Positions 10,432 through 21,443 of a DNA stretch of 42,900 bases are shown here, piece after piece; the stretch's first letter is position 1; each line of letters opens with the position of its first letter. A program made the position numbers and the translations under genes. The DNA is taken from assembly GCF_019636075.1 (NCBI RefSeq), contig NZ_JAHBYG010000037.1:1-42900 (forward strand), given 5' to 3'. The notes under the pieces were generated by a model. It was not told the origin of the DNA. It saw only the letters and a program-made list of their open reading frames with translations, and made no database searches. This stretch comes from Ferrovibrio sp. Its GTDB lineage: Bacteria; Pseudomonadota; Alphaproteobacteria; Ferrovibrionales; Ferrovibrionaceae.

Positions 10432-12222
10432 TCAATTCGCCTGACGGCGCAGGAAGGCCGGAATGTCGAGCAGGTCTTCCTGCTGCGCCCGGGGCGCCGG
10501 CTGACCAAGACCACCAGCCGCCGGTTGAGCGCCCAGCTGGGCGGACGGCTGCATCGCGGCGGCTGGCTGAGCGGCTTCCACGGGGGCAACCACCGATTCC
10601 GGCTGAGCAGCCGTCATCGGCCGGGTCGGCGCGGTCATCTGCGGCAGGGTGAATTGCGGCTCACGCTGGGGCACCGGCTGCTGCGGCTGGGCCGGCGCTG
10701 CGGCCGGCGCCGCGCGGCCAAACATGCGGCCGATGATGCTGATCGCCTTGCGACCCTCGCTGGGCTTGATCACCTCGGCGTCATTGAACAGGCCATTCTG
10801 GGGCGCCAAGCCTTGCGGAGCCGGGGCTTGCGGAGCCTGAACCGTCTGGGCCTGGGCTACGACGGGAGCCTGGGCAGGAGGCGCGAACACCATGGCAGCC
10901 GGCGCGGCCTGAACCGGCGCTTCAGCCATCACCGGCTGAGCCAACGGCGCGACGGCTTCAACAGCCGGCGCAGCTTCGGTCAGCGTGGCGGGATCAAGCA
11001 CCGGGGCGGCGGCAACCACATCACGGGCCTGAGCCAGTTCGGGCGACACGGCAACGGCCGGAGCAGGCTGCACAACCGGTGCCGCAACAGCCTGGGCAAC
11101 CGGAGCCTGGGCAACAGCCACCGCAGGAGCAGCAGCCGGAGCAGCAGCCTTGGGCGCCAACGCGGCAGAAGCGATCAACGGCTGCACGGCCGGGCGCGGC
11201 TGGGCTGCGGTGGCCGGGGTGATCAGACGCAGCTTCGGCTCGGGATTGATCTGCTGGGCGGCATCGATGCCGGTAGCCACCACAGAAACCCGCATGCGGC
11301 CATCCATGTTCGGATCCAAGGTGGAACCGACAATGATATTGGCCTCGGGGTCCACTTCCTCGCGGATGCGGTTGGCGGCCTCGTCCACCTCGAACAGCGT
11401 AAGGTCGCTGCCGCCGGTGATGTTGATCAGCACGCCGCGCGCGCCCTTCATGGAGATGTCGTCGAGCAGCGGATTGGCGATGGCGCGCTCGGCGGCCTCG
11501 ATGGCGCGATGATCGCCATCGGCCTCGCCAGTGCCCATCATGGCCTTGCCCATCTCGCTCATCACCGCGCGCACGTCGGCGAAATCGAGGTTGATCAGGC
11601 CGGGCATCACCATCAGATCGGTGATGCCGCGCACGCCCGATTGCAGCACGTTGTCGGCCATCTTGAAGGCATCGGCGAAGGTGGTCTTTTCATTCGCGAT
11701 GCGGAACAGATTCTGGTTCGGGATGATGATCAGCGTATCCACATACTGCTGCAACTCGCGGATGCCGGCATCGGCCAGCTTCATGCGCTGGCTGCCCTCA
11801 AACGAAAACGGCTTGGTCACCACGCCTACGGTGAGGATGCCCAACTCCTTGGCGGCGCGGGCGATCACCGGGGCGGCGCCGGTGCCGGTGCCGCCACCCA
11901 TGCCGGCAGCCACGAAAGCCATATGGCAACCCTGCAGATGCTCGGCGATCAGCTCCATCGACTCTTCAGCTGCGCCGCGGCCGATATCGGGCTTGGCGCC
12001 GCAACCCAGACCCTGGGTGAGCGCCACGCCGAGCTGGATGCGCCGCTCGGTGAGCGACATGTTCAGTGCCTGGGCATCGGTATTGGCGGCGACGAATTCC
12101 ACGCCGCCCAGTTGCGAGGCGATCATGTTGTTGACGGCATTGCCGCCTGCGCCGCCCACCCCGAAGACCACGATACGGGGCTTCAGTTCCTTGGTGGCCG
12201 GCATGCTGAGATTGATACCCAT
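10432..12222 (-). CDS. ftsZ: Cell division GTPase FtsZ with long Ala/Pro/Gln linker
   Basis: Tubulin homologue that forms the Z-ring at midcell. It starts at ATG 12222, with GGAGG (12235-12231) as ribosome site; the frame stays open to 12288 without support. N-terminal GTPase: [16 protein letters not shown], the tubulin signature [12 protein letters not shown] (107-118), and T7-loop-type [11 protein letters not shown]. The globular core ends near residue 325. A disordered Ala/Pro/Val/Gln-rich linker of roughly 200 residues follows, then the conserved C-terminal peptide [11 protein letters not shown] that binds FtsA and other partners. The length of 596 aa is at the long end even for alphaproteobacteria. 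It is separated from ftsA by a 114-bp gap with a small hairpin, so a separate ftsZ promoter is possible. Confidence 0.97.
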   Translation of the reverse strand: MGINLSMPATKELKPRIVVFGVGGAGGNAVNNMIASQLGGVEFVAANTDAQALNMSLTERRIQLGVALTQGLGCGAKPDIGRGAAEESMELIAEHLQGCHMAFVAAGMGGGTGTGAAPVIARAAKELGILTVGVVTKPFSFEGSQRMKLADAGIRELQQYVDTLIIIPNQNLFRIANEKTTFADAFKMADNVLQSGVRGITDLMVMPGLINLDFADVRAVMSEMGKAMMGTGEADGDHRAIEAAERAIANPLLDDISMKGARGVLINITGGSDLTLFEVDEAANRIREEVDPEANIIVGSTLDPNMDGRMRVSVVATGIDAAQQINPEPKLRLITPATAAQPRPAVQPLIASAALAPKAAAPAAAPAVAVAQAPVAQAVAAPVVQPAPAVAVSPELAQARDVVAAAPVLDPATLTEAAPAVEAVAPLAQPVMAEAPVQAAPAAMVFAPPAQAPVVAQAQTVQAPQAPAPQGLAPQNGLFNDAEVIKPSEGRKAISIIGRMFGRAAPAAAPAQPQQPVPQREPQFTLPQMTAPTRPMTAAQPESVVAPVEAAQPAAAMQPSAQLGAQPAAGGLGQPAPRAQQEDLLDIPAFLRRQAN

Positions 12223-12260
12223 CGTATTGTCCTCCAGGGTTACAAGTTGGATTGACCGAG

Positions 12261-12289
12261 AATGCAGCGTCGCGCAAGCGACTTGCATT
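12261..12289. repeat. Interrupted inverted repeat in the ftsA-ftsZ gap
   Basis: The arms AATGCA (12261-12266) and TGCATT (12284-12289) enclose a second stem, GTCGC-GCAA-GCGAC. It lies in the 114-bp ftsA-ftsZ spacer, the longest gap inside the dcw cluster. It could be an mRNA stem upstream of the ftsZ ribosome site or a regulator site. There is no direct evidence for either. Confidence 0.45.
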
Positions 12290-12336
12290 CAGGCGCATGG
12301 ATGTTGGTTTTTTCGATACCGCTCATTTCCATGCCC

Positions 12337-13578
12337 TCAAAAATTTGCCTTCAGCCAGCGGCCGATTCGCGCCATCGCACCGGCCGGCGCAGGGTCCGGC
12401 TCGCTCAGGTGATAGACGCGCTGGACCTGCTCCTGCAGGGCATAGGTGAGTAGACCGGCACAGGCCGAGAAGGCTGGCCCGCCGGTCGCCTCGGCCAGAC
12501 CGCCGACTCGTATCGGACGCCCCAGCCGGACCTGTTTGTCGAGAATGCGGGCGGCCAGTTCGCGCACGCCCTGCAACTGGCTGGCGCCGCCGGTGAGCAC
12601 CACACGGCGGCCGGCCAGCCTTTCGAAACCCGATTGCGCCAGGCGCTCGCGCACCTGCTCAAGCGTTTCCTCCACGCGCGGCTTCACAATGCCCGTAAGA
12701 ATCGAGCGCGGCACCGGGTTCTGCGCGTGTTCGTCGATTTCGCCCACCTGCGGCACGTCGATCATCTCGTTTTCGTCGGCCTGGCTGGGCAGAACGGTGC
12801 CATACAGGGTCTTCAGCCGCTCGGCATGGGCCAGCGGCGTGGACAGCCCGCGCGCGATATCGTTGGTGACATGAGCACCGCCCAGCGGCACCACATCGGC
12901 ATGCACCAGCTGGCCATCGTAGAACACCGCCAGGCTGGTGGTGCCGCCGCCCATGTCGATCAGGGTGCAGCCCAGATCCATCTCGTCTTCCACCAGGCAG
13001 GCCAGGCCGGCGGCAAACGGCGCCACCACCCGGCCCGAGATGCGCAGATGGCCGCGCGCCACGCAGGTGGCCAGGTTACGCAGCGGGCCGGTGGCCGCCG
13101 TGATCACATGCATGTTCACGCCCAACCGCGAGCAGGCCATGCCGCGCGGCTCCTTGATGCCGCGCGAACCGTCGATGGTGTAGCCCACCGGGATGGAATG
13201 CAGGATCTCGCGGTCGCCCGGCTGATCCATGCGGCGGCCTTGATCCAGCACATGCGCCACATCGGCGTCGGTGACCTCATGGCCGTCGATGGCCAGTTCC
13301 ACGCCCATGGTGTGGCTTTGCGGGTTGCCGGCGCTGACCGAGACGAACACGTCGCGGATGGTTTCGCCGCACATCCGCTCGGCGGTTTCCACCGCGGCGC
13401 GGATCGAGGCCTCCGCCGCGTCCATGTCGATCACATTGCCCGAACGCAGGCCGCGCGAGAGCTGGTGCCCGATGCCGATCACCCGCAGCGTGCCGCCATC
13501 GGCGCGGGCTATGAAGCAGCAGACCTTGGACGAACCTACATCCAGGCCGGCGATCAATCCGTTACGCGATACCGCCAT
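12337..13578 (-). CDS. ftsA: Cell division protein FtsA (actin-like)
   Basis: Membrane-bound actin homologue that tethers FtsZ and recruits later division proteins. Phosphate-1 motif GLDVGSSKVCCF is at the N-terminus, with an SHS2/1C insertion in the middle. Phosphate-2 reads CTLIDMGGGTTSLAVF, adenosine motif VVLTGGASQLQGV. The C-terminus ARIGRWLKANF is the amphipathic membrane-targeting helix. The 413-aa length is typical. The start at 13578 (ATG) lies 19 bp after the ftsQ stop, part of ftsQ-ftsA-ftsZ. Confidence 0.97.
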   Translation of the reverse strand: MAVSRNGLIAGLDVGSSKVCCFIARADGGTLRVIGIGHQLSRGLRSGNVIDMDAAEASIRAAVETAERMCGETIRDVFVSVSAGNPQSHTMGVELAIDGHEVTDADVAHVLDQGRRMDQPGDREILHSIPVGYTIDGSRGIKEPRGMACSRLGVNMHVITAATGPLRNLATCVARGHLRISGRVVAPFAAGLACLVEDEMDLGCTLIDMGGGTTSLAVFYDGQLVHADVVPLGGAHVTNDIARGLSTPLAHAERLKTLYGTVLPSQADENEMIDVPQVGEIDEHAQNPVPRSILTGIVKPRVEETLEQVRERLAQSGFERLAGRRVVLTGGASQLQGVRELAARILDKQVRLGRPIRVGGLAEATGGPAFSACAGLLTYALQEQVQRVYHLSEPDPAPAGAMARIGRWLKANF

Positions 13579-13597
13579 GTCCTACGTCCTTCCCCCA

Positions 13598-14539
13598 TCA
13601 AGTGCGTTTGGCCGCGGGCTTTTTTGCCCCCGGGCCAGCCGCAGGCGGTTCCGCCTCCGGCGCCAGTTTCACGATCAGCCGGTCATCCAGCCGCAGGTCG
13701 ATGCTTTCCAGATCGCGGCGCAGCAGCCCGAAGCGGCGCTCCAGATCGAGCAACCGGGCCCAGGCGGTTTCCGGATTATTCTCCGGCAGCTTCACGATCA
13801 CGCCATTGTCGAATTCGATATCCCAGCGCCGCTCGCGCACGCGGATGGCATTCACCACGCGCTTGCCCAGCACCGGATCGGTTTCCAGCATGCTGATCAG
13901 CGCCGCCGCCTTGTCGGAAGCTCCGGGCCCCACCAGACGCAGCAGGCTTGCGAAATCGGCGCGGTCGTCGTCGTCCAGCACACGGCCGCTGCGATCGATC
14001 AGGCGCACTTGATGATCGATCTGCCAGCGCGCGAACGGCTCGCGTTCCTCGATCTCGATGAACAGTGTATCGGGCAATTGCCGCCACACCGTGGCGTATT
14101 TCACCCAGCCCAGCGCCTCCACACGCTTGCGCAGCGCATCCAGGTCGATGGACAGGATCGGGTCACCGCGTTCCACTTCGATGGCAGCCTGCAATGCTTC
14201 CACCGGCGTATGCTGGCGGCCGCTCAACGCGATCTCGCCCACCCGCATATCCACCAGAGCGCCGGCCATGCCAATCAGCGCCTGGGCCTCGGCGCGGGCG
14301 CGCTGCAGCCAATCGGTTTTCAGCCACAGATAGCCGACCGCACCGCCGGCACTCAGCAGCGCCACGAAAGCAACGCCCAACCGCATGCGCCGCCACAGCA
14401 CGCTGCGCGGCTTGCGGCGTGCCGGCGGTAAGGGCCGGCAATAGCCCTTGGGTCGCGCGCCCATATGCATTCCAGGCGGCGGCACCGGATCGGCCGGCGC
14501 GCAGGGGCGATCACCAGGCAGGATCACTAGCGGCCGCAT
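13598..14539 (-). CDS. ftsQ: Cell division protein FtsQ
   Basis: Bitopic inner-membrane protein linking early and late divisome parts. It has a cytoplasmic Arg/Pro-rich N-terminus (about 50 aa), one membrane segment (about 51-73, VAFVALLSAGGAVGYLWL), then a POTRA domain beginning MRVGEIALSGRQHTPVEAL and the FtsQ beta domain (ESIDLRLDDRLIVKLAPE). ATG 14539 overlaps the ddl stop by 13 nt; an internal ATG at codon 24 is an alternative. The C-terminal PPAAGPGAKKPAAKRT tail is low-complexity. Confidence 0.95.
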   Translation of the reverse strand: MRPLVILPGDRPCAPADPVPPPGMHMGARPKGYCRPLPPARRKPRSVLWRRMRLGVAFVALLSAGGAVGYLWLKTDWLQRARAEAQALIGMAGALVDMRVGEIALSGRQHTPVEALQAAIEVERGDPILSIDLDALRKRVEALGWVKYATVWRQLPDTLFIEIEEREPFARWQIDHQVRLIDRSGRVLDDDDRADFASLLRLVGPGASDKAAALISMLETDPVLGKRVVNAIRVRERRWDIEFDNGVIVKLPENNPETAWARLLDLERRFGLLRRDLESIDLRLDDRLIVKLAPEAEPPAAGPGAKKPAAKRT

Positions 14540-15444
14540 GAGGCATCCTCCACCATCCAGCGCACCAGTTGACCGAACGAGATACCATTATGCGCGGCGA
14601 TCTCGGGCACCAACGAAAGCGGCGTCATGCCCGGCTGGGTGTTGATCTCCAGCAGATAGAAACGCCCAGGCTCGCCTTCGGTATCGTCGTAGCGCCAATC
14701 GGAGCGCGTCACGCCGCGGCAGCCAAGCGCCAGATGCGCTTCCAGCGCCAGAGCGCATACCTGTTCATAGGCATCCTTGTGGATCGGTGCCGGCATCAGA
14801 TGCGTGGCCTTGCCATCGGTGTATTTCGCTTCGTAATCGTAGAAGCGGCCATGGGCACGGATCTCGATGGCACCCAGCACCTGCGCGCCCATTACCGCCA
14901 CCTGGATTTCGCGGCCGGGAATATAGCGTTCTACCAGCACGGTTTCGCCGAAGCGCCAGGCCGCATCGTCCTGCGGCTGGTAATTGTCGCCCGCCATCAC
15001 GATATGCACGCCCACCGACGAGCCCTCGTTCAGCGGCTTGATCACATAGGGATGGGCAATCACCGGCCCGGCGGCGAAAGCCGAACGATGCACCACCTTG
15101 CCTTCCGCCATCGGCAATCCATGGCCGGCCCAGACCGCCTTGGCCATCGGCTTGCTCATCGCCAGCGCCGAGGCTAGCACGCCGGAATGGGTATAGGGGA
15201 TGCCAAGCATTTCCAGCAGGCCCTGCACGCAGCCATCCTCGCCGTAAGGACCATGCAGCGCATTGAAGGCCACATCGGGCTTCAGCGCCGACAATTGTTC
15301 GGCCAGATCGCGCCCCACATCGATAGGCGTGACCTTGTAGCCCTCTTCCGCCAGTGCCTTGGCACAGGCACGGCCCGATGTAAGCGACACCTCACGCTCG
15401 GAAGACCAGCCGCCCATCAGCACCGCAACATGCAGCTTGCTCAT
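14527..15444 (-). CDS. ddl: D-alanine--D-alanine ligase (DdlB type)
   Basis: ATP-grasp enzyme joining two D-alanines for the peptidoglycan stem peptide. Visible: [17 protein letters not shown]-terminal motif, [49 protein letters not shown], and the C-terminal [20 protein letters not shown] with metal ligands in [16 protein letters not shown]. The 305-aa length is normal for the DdlB family. Start 15444 overlaps the murB stop (ATGA); the stop overlaps the ftsQ start. Confidence 0.96.
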   Translation of the reverse strand: MSKLHVAVLMGGWSSEREVSLTSGRACAKALAEEGYKVTPIDVGRDLAEQLSALKPDVAFNALHGPYGEDGCVQGLLEMLGIPYTHSGVLASALAMSKPMAKAVWAGHGLPMAEGKVVHRSAFAAGPVIAHPYVIKPLNEGSSVGVHIVMAGDNYQPQDDAAWRFGETVLVERYIPGREIQVAVMGAQVLGAIEIRAHGRFYDYEAKYTDGKATHLMPAPIHKDAYEQVCALALEAHLALGCRGVTRSDWRYDDTEGEPGRFYLLEINTQPGMTPLSLVPEIAAHNGISFGQLVRWMVEDASCGR

Positions 15445-16391
15445 TGCGGCACCTCCAAATTCTCATTGCTAACAGCAGGCACGCCGATGCGGCGGATTTC
15501 CCAATGCAGGTCTATCCCGCTGGCCTCGAACACACGGCGGCGCACGGTCTCGCCCAGATTTTCCAGATCGGCGGCGCTGGCATTGCCGCGATTGATCAGG
15601 AAGTTGCAATGCTGCTCGCTCACCTGAGCATCGCCAATCACCAGACCGCGGCAGCCGGCGGCATCGATCAATTCCCAAGCCTTGCGGCCCGGCGGATTGG
15701 CGAAAGTGGAGCCGCCGGTTGCGCTCTTGATCGGCTGCGTGGTTTCGCGCGAGGCCTGAATCTCGGCCATGCGTGCGGCAATCGCGCCGGCATCGCCGGG
15801 CCGCGCCTTCAGCCGGGCGCCGGTGAAAATCCAATCGGCCGGGATGCTGCAATGGCGATAGCCGAAGCCCATATCCTCAAGGCTCAGTTGATGCAGCTGG
15901 CCTTCGCCATCCAGCGCCTCAGCCGCGATCAATACGTCGCGCATCTCGCTGCCATAAGCGCCGGCATTCATGCGCAGGCCGCCGCCGATGGTGCCGGGAA
16001 TGCCACGCAGGAATTCCAGCCCCGCCAGGCCGGCGCGCTGCGCCGCCAGCGCCACCGCCACATCGGAGGCTCCGCCGCCGGCCTTGATGCTTTCGCCATC
16101 CACAGCGATGCTGCCAAAACCCTTGCCCAGCCGGATGGTGACGCCCGGAATGCCGCCATCGCGCACCAGCAGATTCGAGCCCACGCCGATCACGGTGAGC
16201 GGCAGATCGCGCGGGCGCTCGCGCAGGAAATGCGCCAGGTCTTCCACATCCACCGGCTTGAACAGAACTTCCGCCGGCCCACCGACGCGAAACCAGGTAA
16301 GATCGGCAAGCGACACGCCTGCGCTATAGCCGCCGCGCGTTGCTGGCAGTTGCGCGATCAGATCGTGGCTATGGCGCCGGGCCGTCATCAT
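15441..16391 (-). CDS. murB: UDP-N-acetylenolpyruvoylglucosamine reductase
   Basis: FAD enzyme making UDP-MurNAc from the enolpyruvyl intermediate. FAD-binding sequence is [16 protein letters not shown] and [14 protein letters not shown]; the substrate region has [20 protein letters not shown] and the catalytic Ser region [19 protein letters not shown]. The frame is open to 16466, but ATG 16391 overlaps the murC stop as ATGA, like most junctions here, and gives 316 aa. Conserved type I or IIb distinctions were not examined. Confidence 0.96.
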   Translation of the reverse strand: MMTARRHSHDLIAQLPATRGGYSAGVSLADLTWFRVGGPAEVLFKPVDVEDLAHFLRERPRDLPLTVIGVGSNLLVRDGGIPGVTIRLGKGFGSIAVDGESIKAGGGASDVAVALAAQRAGLAGLEFLRGIPGTIGGGLRMNAGAYGSEMRDVLIAAEALDGEGQLHQLSLEDMGFGYRHCSIPADWIFTGARLKARPGDAGAIAARMAEIQASRETTQPIKSATGGSTFANPPGRKAWELIDAAGCRGLVIGDAQVSEQHCNFLINRGNASAADLENLGETVRRRVFEASGIDLHWEIRRIGVPAVSNENLEVPQ

Positions 16392-17824
16392 GCGGCCTCC
16401 ATGCGCTTGCGCAGTTCGGCCGGCAGGGCATTGGCCCAGTTGGTGATGGTGCCGGCGCCCAGGCAAACCACGATATCGCCGGACACGGCTTCGTTCAGCA
16501 CCAGCGCCGGCAGATCTTCAGGCGCTTCCATGCCCAACACGCGACGATGCCCGCGCGCGCGCAAGCCTTCCACCAAAGCTTCGCGGCTGACGCCGATGAT
16601 CGGCGCTTCGCCTGCGGCATACACATCGGCCACGATTACCGTGTCGGCATCGTTGAAACAGGCGCAAAAATCCTCGAACAGATCACGCAGGCGGGTATAG
16701 CGATGCGGCTGCACCACGGCGATCACCTTGCCGCCGCCTTTACCGTCTCCCGGCCCAATCGCCTGGCGCGCGGCGGCCAGCACGGCGGAGATTTCCACCG
16801 GATGATGGCCGTAATCGTCGATCACCGCGATGCCGCCCGCTTCGCCCGTGCGGGTGAACCGGCGCTTCACGCCCTTGAACTCGCCCAGAGCGCGGCGCAG
16901 CACATCGGCCTCGAAACCCATTTCGCGCGCGATAGCGGCAGCCACCAGCGAATTCTGCACATTATGCCGGCCATACATCGGCAGATGCACATCGGTGATG
17001 ACATTGGTATCGCCGGCCAATCGGTCGGCATAATGCACGTCGAAATGCGCGCCCTTGTTATCGAAGCGCAGGTTCACCGCGCGCACATCGGCCTGCGGCG
17101 AAAAGCCGTAAGAGATGATGCGGCGATCCGTCACCCGGCCGATCAGCGCCTGCACCTCGGGATGATCGATGCACAAAGCCGCGAAGCCGTAGAACGGAAT
17201 CGATTCCACGAATTGCTTGAAGCCTTCGCGCACCTTGTCGAACGAGCCGTAATGATCCAGATGCTCGGGATCGATATTGGTGACGGCGGCTATGGTGGCC
17301 GGCAGCTTCAGGAAGGTGCCGTCGCTTTCATCGGCCTCCACCACCATCCATTCGCCCGAGCCGAGCCGGGCATTGGTGCCGTATGCATTGATAATGCCGC
17401 CATTGATCACCGTGGGGTCTAGGGCTGCGGCTTCCAGCAGGGCCGCCACCATCGAAGTGGTGGTGGTTTTGCCATGGGTGCCGGCAATGGCAATCGACCA
17501 TTTCAGCCGCATCAACTCGCCCAGCATTTCGGCGCGGCGCACCACCGGGATCAAACGAGCGCGGGCCGCCTTCACTTCCGGATTGTCGGGCTTTACGGCG
17601 GATGAGATCACCAGCACTTCGGCGGCATCCACATTCTCCGTACGATGGCCCTCGAATACCCGAATGCCCAGATCGCGCAGGCGCTTTACATTGGCATTGG
17701 CGGCGATATCCGAGCCCTGCACGGTATAGCCGAGATTATGCATCACCTCGGCGATGCCCGACATGCCGATACCGCCGATGCCGACGAAATGGATGATGCC
17801 GATATCCAGCGGCAGCGCCCTCAT
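16388..17824 (-). CDS. murC: UDP-N-acetylmuramate--L-alanine ligase
   Basis: Adds L-Ala to UDP-MurNAc, the first step of stem-peptide assembly in the cytoplasm. N-terminal Rossmann motif is [19 protein letters not shown]. The ATP loop is [13 protein letters not shown], followed by [16 protein letters not shown] and [16 protein letters not shown] (Mur ligase signature); C-terminal domain includes [10 protein letters not shown] and [18 protein letters not shown]. 478 aa, standard. Start overlaps the murG stop (ATGA) and stop overlaps the murB start. Confidence 0.97.
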   Translation of the reverse strand: MRALPLDIGIIHFVGIGGIGMSGIAEVMHNLGYTVQGSDIAANANVKRLRDLGIRVFEGHRTENVDAAEVLVISSAVKPDNPEVKAARARLIPVVRRAEMLGELMRLKWSIAIAGTHGKTTTTSMVAALLEAAALDPTVINGGIINAYGTNARLGSGEWMVVEADESDGTFLKLPATIAAVTNIDPEHLDHYGSFDKVREGFKQFVESIPFYGFAALCIDHPEVQALIGRVTDRRIISYGFSPQADVRAVNLRFDNKGAHFDVHYADRLAGDTNVITDVHLPMYGRHNVQNSLVAAAIAREMGFEADVLRRALGEFKGVKRRFTRTGEAGGIAVIDDYGHHPVEISAVLAAARQAIGPGDGKGGGKVIAVVQPHRYTRLRDLFEDFCACFNDADTVIVADVYAAGEAPIIGVSREALVEGLRARGHRRVLGMEAPEDLPALVLNEAVSGDIVVCLGAGTITNWANALPAELRKRMEAA

Positions 17825-18963
17825 GCCAAACCCCTCATCGCAACACTGTTCGCTTGCGGCGCGGCCTGGCGCACCCGCATGGTTTTTTCCACCAGATCGG
17901 CCAGCGCCTGCGCTGCATCGATCCGGCTCAATTCACGCGCGGCCTGCGCCATCGCCGCCAGCTTCGCCGGCGCCGCCAGCAAAGCCGCAATCTCGCTGGC
18001 CACGCGCTCGGCAGTAAATTCCGCCTGCGGCACCAGAACCGCCGCACCAGCCCGCACCAATGCTTGCGCATTGGCGGTCTGATGATCGTCTGTGGCATGG
18101 GCATAAGGCACCAGCAGCGAGGGCCTGCCGATCGCGGCGATTTCAGACGTGGTGGATGCACCGGCACGGCTGATGAGCAGATGCGCCCGCGTCATCCGCG
18201 CGGCCACGTCGGAAAAGAAGCTGGCGGTTTCGGCAGCTATACCGCCGGCCGCATAGGCCGCGCGCACGCGCTCCAGATCTTCCGGCCGGCATTGCTGTGT
18301 CACGCGCAGGCGGCCGCGCAGATCGGCGGGCAAGCCCACTAGAGCAGCCGGTACGGCATCGCTCAGCACCCGCGCGCCCTGGCTGCCGCCCAGGACAAGC
18401 AGATTGATTTCCTCCAGCGGCGCGGCATAGCTGGCCCCTGCGGCTGCCTGCAGAATGGCCGCCCGCACCGGATTGCCGGTCAACGTGGCATCGGCACCAG
18501 CAGGCAGAAAACGGGTTTCGGCAAAGCTGAGCGCAATCGCATTCACACGTTTGGCCAGCAGACGATTGACGCGGCCGAGCACGGCGTTCTGTTCATGGAT
18601 CAGGCTGGGCAGACGCAGTTGCGTCGCAGCCAACATCAGTGGCAGCGCGGGATAGCCGCCAAAGCCGATGGCAGCCGCCGGCTTCAGGCGCTTGAGCAAA
18701 CGCCAACCGGCCAGAATACCGCGCAGGATATCGGTGCCGGCCAGCAGCTTGCCGGCAAAATTGCGGCCTGTGGGCGTGCCGGCCGGAATGCGATACAGCG
18801 GCACATCCTGGATGCCGCCGCCAAAGCCCTTGCCGCGCGGATCGGTAACGAAAGCCACCGCATGGCCACGCGCTGCCAATTCCGCCGCCAATGCTTCGGC
18901 CGGGAAGACATGGCCGCCGGTGCCGCCGGCCGCAAGCAGGATCGGTCCGGTCTGGGGCTTCAT
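17821..18963 (-). CDS. murG: UDP-GlcNAc:undecaprenyl-PP-MurNAc-pentapeptide GlcNAc transferase
   Basis: Peripheral GT28 transferase that turns lipid I into lipid II on the inner face of the membrane. N-terminal G-loop: [19 protein letters not shown]; second loop region [14 protein letters not shown] and [15 protein letters not shown]-terminal donor site [20 protein letters not shown] with [16 protein letters not shown]. 380 aa, normal. Coupled by ATGA overlaps to ftsW upstream and murC downstream. Confidence 0.96.
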   Translation of the reverse strand: MKPQTGPILLAAGGTGGHVFPAEALAAELAARGHAVAFVTDPRGKGFGGGIQDVPLYRIPAGTPTGRNFAGKLLAGTDILRGILAGWRLLKRLKPAAAIGFGGYPALPLMLAATQLRLPSLIHEQNAVLGRVNRLLAKRVNAIALSFAETRFLPAGADATLTGNPVRAAILQAAAGASYAAPLEEINLLVLGGSQGARVLSDAVPAALVGLPADLRGRLRVTQQCRPEDLERVRAAYAAGGIAAETASFFSDVAARMTRAHLLISRAGASTTSEIAAIGRPSLLVPYAHATDDHQTANAQALVRAGAAVLVPQAEFTAERVASEIAALLAAPAKLAAMAQAARELSRIDAAQALADLVEKTMRVRQAAPQANSVAMRGLA

Positions 18964-20084
18964 CGCAGCACCCCATGTTCGGGCCGCCAGCGGGTGAGCG
19001 CCAGCAGCATGCCCATGGCAAAGGCCAGTGCCAGCAGCGACGAACCGCCATAGGAGATGAAGGGCAGCGTCATGCCCTTGGTGGGCAGCAGATGCAGGTT
19101 CACGCCGATATTGATCACGGCCTGCAAACCGAATTGCACGGTGAGGCCGGCGCCGGCCAGCAGCACGAACAGGTTATTCTCGGTGAGCAACCGGCCCATG
19201 CAACGCAGCACCACGAAGGCAAACAGCCCGAGAATGAACAAACAGGCGAACAGGCCGAATTCCTCGCCCGCCACCGCGAAGATGAAATCGGTATGGGCAT
19301 CGGGCAGCACATTCTTCACACTGCCCTCGCCGGGGCCGCGACCGAGCAGGCCGCCCGCGGTGAAAGCCTCCATGGCGCGCTCGATCTGATAATTCTCCTT
19401 GCCCGAAGGATCGAGGAATTTGTCGATACGCGCGGTGACATGGGGCAGAAAGGTGTAAGCGCCGAAAATGCCGGCCAGGCCCAGGCCACCCAGCACCAGC
19501 ACCAGCAGCATCGGCAGGCCGGCGATGAAGAATTGCGCGCTCCACACCGCAGCCACCACGATGGCCATGCCAAGATCGGGCTGCATGGCCAGCACGCCCA
19601 GCACCAGGGCGCAGAGCGCGGCACTGATCGCCCAGCCTGGAAAGCCATTGCCGCGCCGCCATTCGGCAAACAGCCAGGCCGCCACCACCGCGAAGCTGGG
19701 CTTTACGAATTCGGAAGGCTGCAACGAAATGCCGCCGAACTGGATCCAGCGATGCGCGCCCTTCACTTCCGGGCCAAGTACGAAGGTGAGCAACATGCCG
19801 GCAAAAGCGCCCATGAACACGATCACCGCCACGCGCCGCACCCAGACCGGAGAGAGCAACGAGGTGCCGAGCATCACCAGGATGGCCGGCGCCAGGAAGA
19901 TCAACTGTCGGGTGACGAAATGGAAACTGCCATAGCCGATGCGGTTGGCCACCGCCGGGCTGGCTGCCAGGGTAAGCACCGCGCCGACCGCGATCAGCGT
20001 GCCGATGGCGATCAGCAGCCAGCGATCCACGGTCCACCACCAGCGGCCGACAATAGAGGTATCGGTGCGCGACAGCGTGATCAT
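18960..20084 (-). CDS. ftsW: Peptidoglycan glycosyltransferase FtsW (SEDS family)
   Basis: Polytopic SEDS protein that polymerises septal glycan with FtsI. Many hydrophobic segments are seen (e.g. LIAIGTLIAVGAVLTLA, LIFLAPAILVMLGTSLL). The family's signature periplasmic loop, GPGEGSVKNVLPDAHTDFIF followed by AVAGEEFGL, is present, as is the C-terminal GMTLPFISYGGSSLLAL. 374 aa, typical. Start overlaps the murD stop by ATGA. The FtsW call rather than RodA rests on the dcw location between murD and murG. Confidence 0.96.
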   Translation of the reverse strand: MITLSRTDTSIVGRWWWTVDRWLLIAIGTLIAVGAVLTLAASPAVANRIGYGSFHFVTRQLIFLAPAILVMLGTSLLSPVWVRRVAVIVFMGAFAGMLLTFVLGPEVKGAHRWIQFGGISLQPSEFVKPSFAVVAAWLFAEWRRGNGFPGWAISAALCALVLGVLAMQPDLGMAIVVAAVWSAQFFIAGLPMLLVLVLGGLGLAGIFGAYTFLPHVTARIDKFLDPSGKENYQIERAMEAFTAGGLLGRGPGEGSVKNVLPDAHTDFIFAVAGEEFGLFACLFILGLFAFVVLRCMGRLLTENNLFVLLAGAGLTVQFGLQAVINIGVNLHLLPTKGMTLPFISYGGSSLLALAFAMGMLLALTRWRPEHGVLR

Positions 20085-21436
20085 GCCGCAGCCTCCTCGA
20101 TCAGCTTGATGAACACGTCGCCGCGATGCTCGAAACTCTTGAACTGGTCATAAGACGCGCAGGCGGGCGACAGCAGCACGACAGCGCCGGGCCGCTTTTC
20201 GCTTTTGGCCAGAGCCAGCGCATCATGCACCGCGCGATCCAGCGTGCCACTCACGCTATGCGGCACGCTCGCCCCCAAAGTGGCTGCGAATTCGTTGGCG
20301 GCATGGCCGATCAGGAAGGCATGGCGGATGCGCGGAAAATACGGCGCCAGCATCTTGATGCCGCCATCTTTCGCCTTGCCGCCGGCGATCCAGTAGATCG
20401 TGTCGAAACAGGCCAGGGCCTTTTCGGTGGCCTCGGCATTGGTGGCCTTGCTGTCGTTGATGCAGGGAATGCCGGCAATCTCGGCCACTTTCTGCAGGCG
20501 ATGGCGCAGGCCGGGAAAAGTGGCAATCGCCGCCAGGATGTCGGCGCGCTCAAGGCCCGCGGCCTTGGCAGCGGCATAAACCATCGCAATATTCTGGCCG
20601 TTATGCTTGCCCGGCAGAGCCGGAAAGCGCGACAGGTTTTCCACCCGCACGCCGTTTTCATACAGCACGCCATCCACCGCCGAGATGCCATCGGGCAGGA
20701 TGCGCTCCACCGATACCGGCACGATGGCGCGGCCAGTCTTTTCGGCTTGCAGTGCCGCATGAATGGCCCGGCAATATTCGTCGTCCACACCGATCACGGC
20801 GGTATCGCCGGCCTTCTGGCCATTGAAAATCCGCCGCTTGATGGCGGCATAATTCTCCATGCTGCCATGGCGATCGAGATGATCGGGAGTGATATTCAGC
20901 AGCACGGCGATGCGCGCCTGCCAACCCGGCGTGAGATCGATCTGGAAAGACGACATCTCCAGCACGAAGGTATCGGCCGCATCCTGCTCCAGCACCGGCA
21001 GGCCGATATTGCCGCCCAGGGTGATCGAGCGGTTGGCCGCACGCAGCACATGGGCCAGCAAGGCCGTGGTGGTGGATTTGCCGTTGGTGCCGGTGATGCC
21101 ATACACCACCGGATGGCGCTCGCGCAGAGCCAGTTCGATATCGCCGATCACCGGCACGCCCACGCGCGCGGCAGCCGTCACGCTTTCATGGGGCACCGGA
21201 TGGGTGAGCGGCACGCCCGGCGCCAGCAGCAAGGCCGCACAACCGGTCAGCGTGGCGTCGTTCAACGGCACCGGTTTGAAGCCGGCCTGCTCGGCGGCCT
21301 GGCGCGAGGCTTCCGAATCATCCCATAACCGCACCTCGGCACCGCCGGCCACCAGCGCGCGCGCGGCTGCCAGGCCGCTGCGGCCGAGGCCGAACACGGC
21401 ATAGGTTTGTCCCTTGGCGTGGCCGAGTGCGATCAT
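20081..21436 (-). CDS. murD: UDP-N-acetylmuramoylalanine--D-glutamate ligase
   Basis: Adds D-Glu to UDP-MurNAc-L-Ala. N-terminal VFGLGRSGLAAARALVAGG; ATP loop GITGTNGKSTTTAL; NITPDHLDRHGSMENYAAIK; C-terminal INDSKATNAEATEKALA and IAGGKAKDGG. 451 aa, standard. ATG 21436 follows the mraY stop by 7 bp; the murD stop overlaps the ftsW start. Confidence 0.97.
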   Translation of the reverse strand: MIALGHAKGQTYAVFGLGRSGLAAARALVAGGAEVRLWDDSEASRQAAEQAGFKPVPLNDATLTGCAALLLAPGVPLTHPVPHESVTAAARVGVPVIGDIELALRERHPVVYGITGTNGKSTTTALLAHVLRAANRSITLGGNIGLPVLEQDAADTFVLEMSSFQIDLTPGWQARIAVLLNITPDHLDRHGSMENYAAIKRRIFNGQKAGDTAVIGVDDEYCRAIHAALQAEKTGRAIVPVSVERILPDGISAVDGVLYENGVRVENLSRFPALPGKHNGQNIAMVYAAAKAAGLERADILAAIATFPGLRHRLQKVAEIAGIPCINDSKATNAEATEKALACFDTIYWIAGGKAKDGGIKMLAPYFPRIRHAFLIGHAANEFAATLGASVPHSVSGTLDRAVHDALALAKSEKRPGAVVLLSPACASYDQFKSFEHRGDVFIKLIEEAAA

Positions 21437-21443
21437 CGCGCGG

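Noticed and set aside
10366..12255. Long + strand open frame opposite ftsZ
   Set aside because: Antisense shadow: Arg/Gly/His-rich, no ribosome site, no recognised domain.
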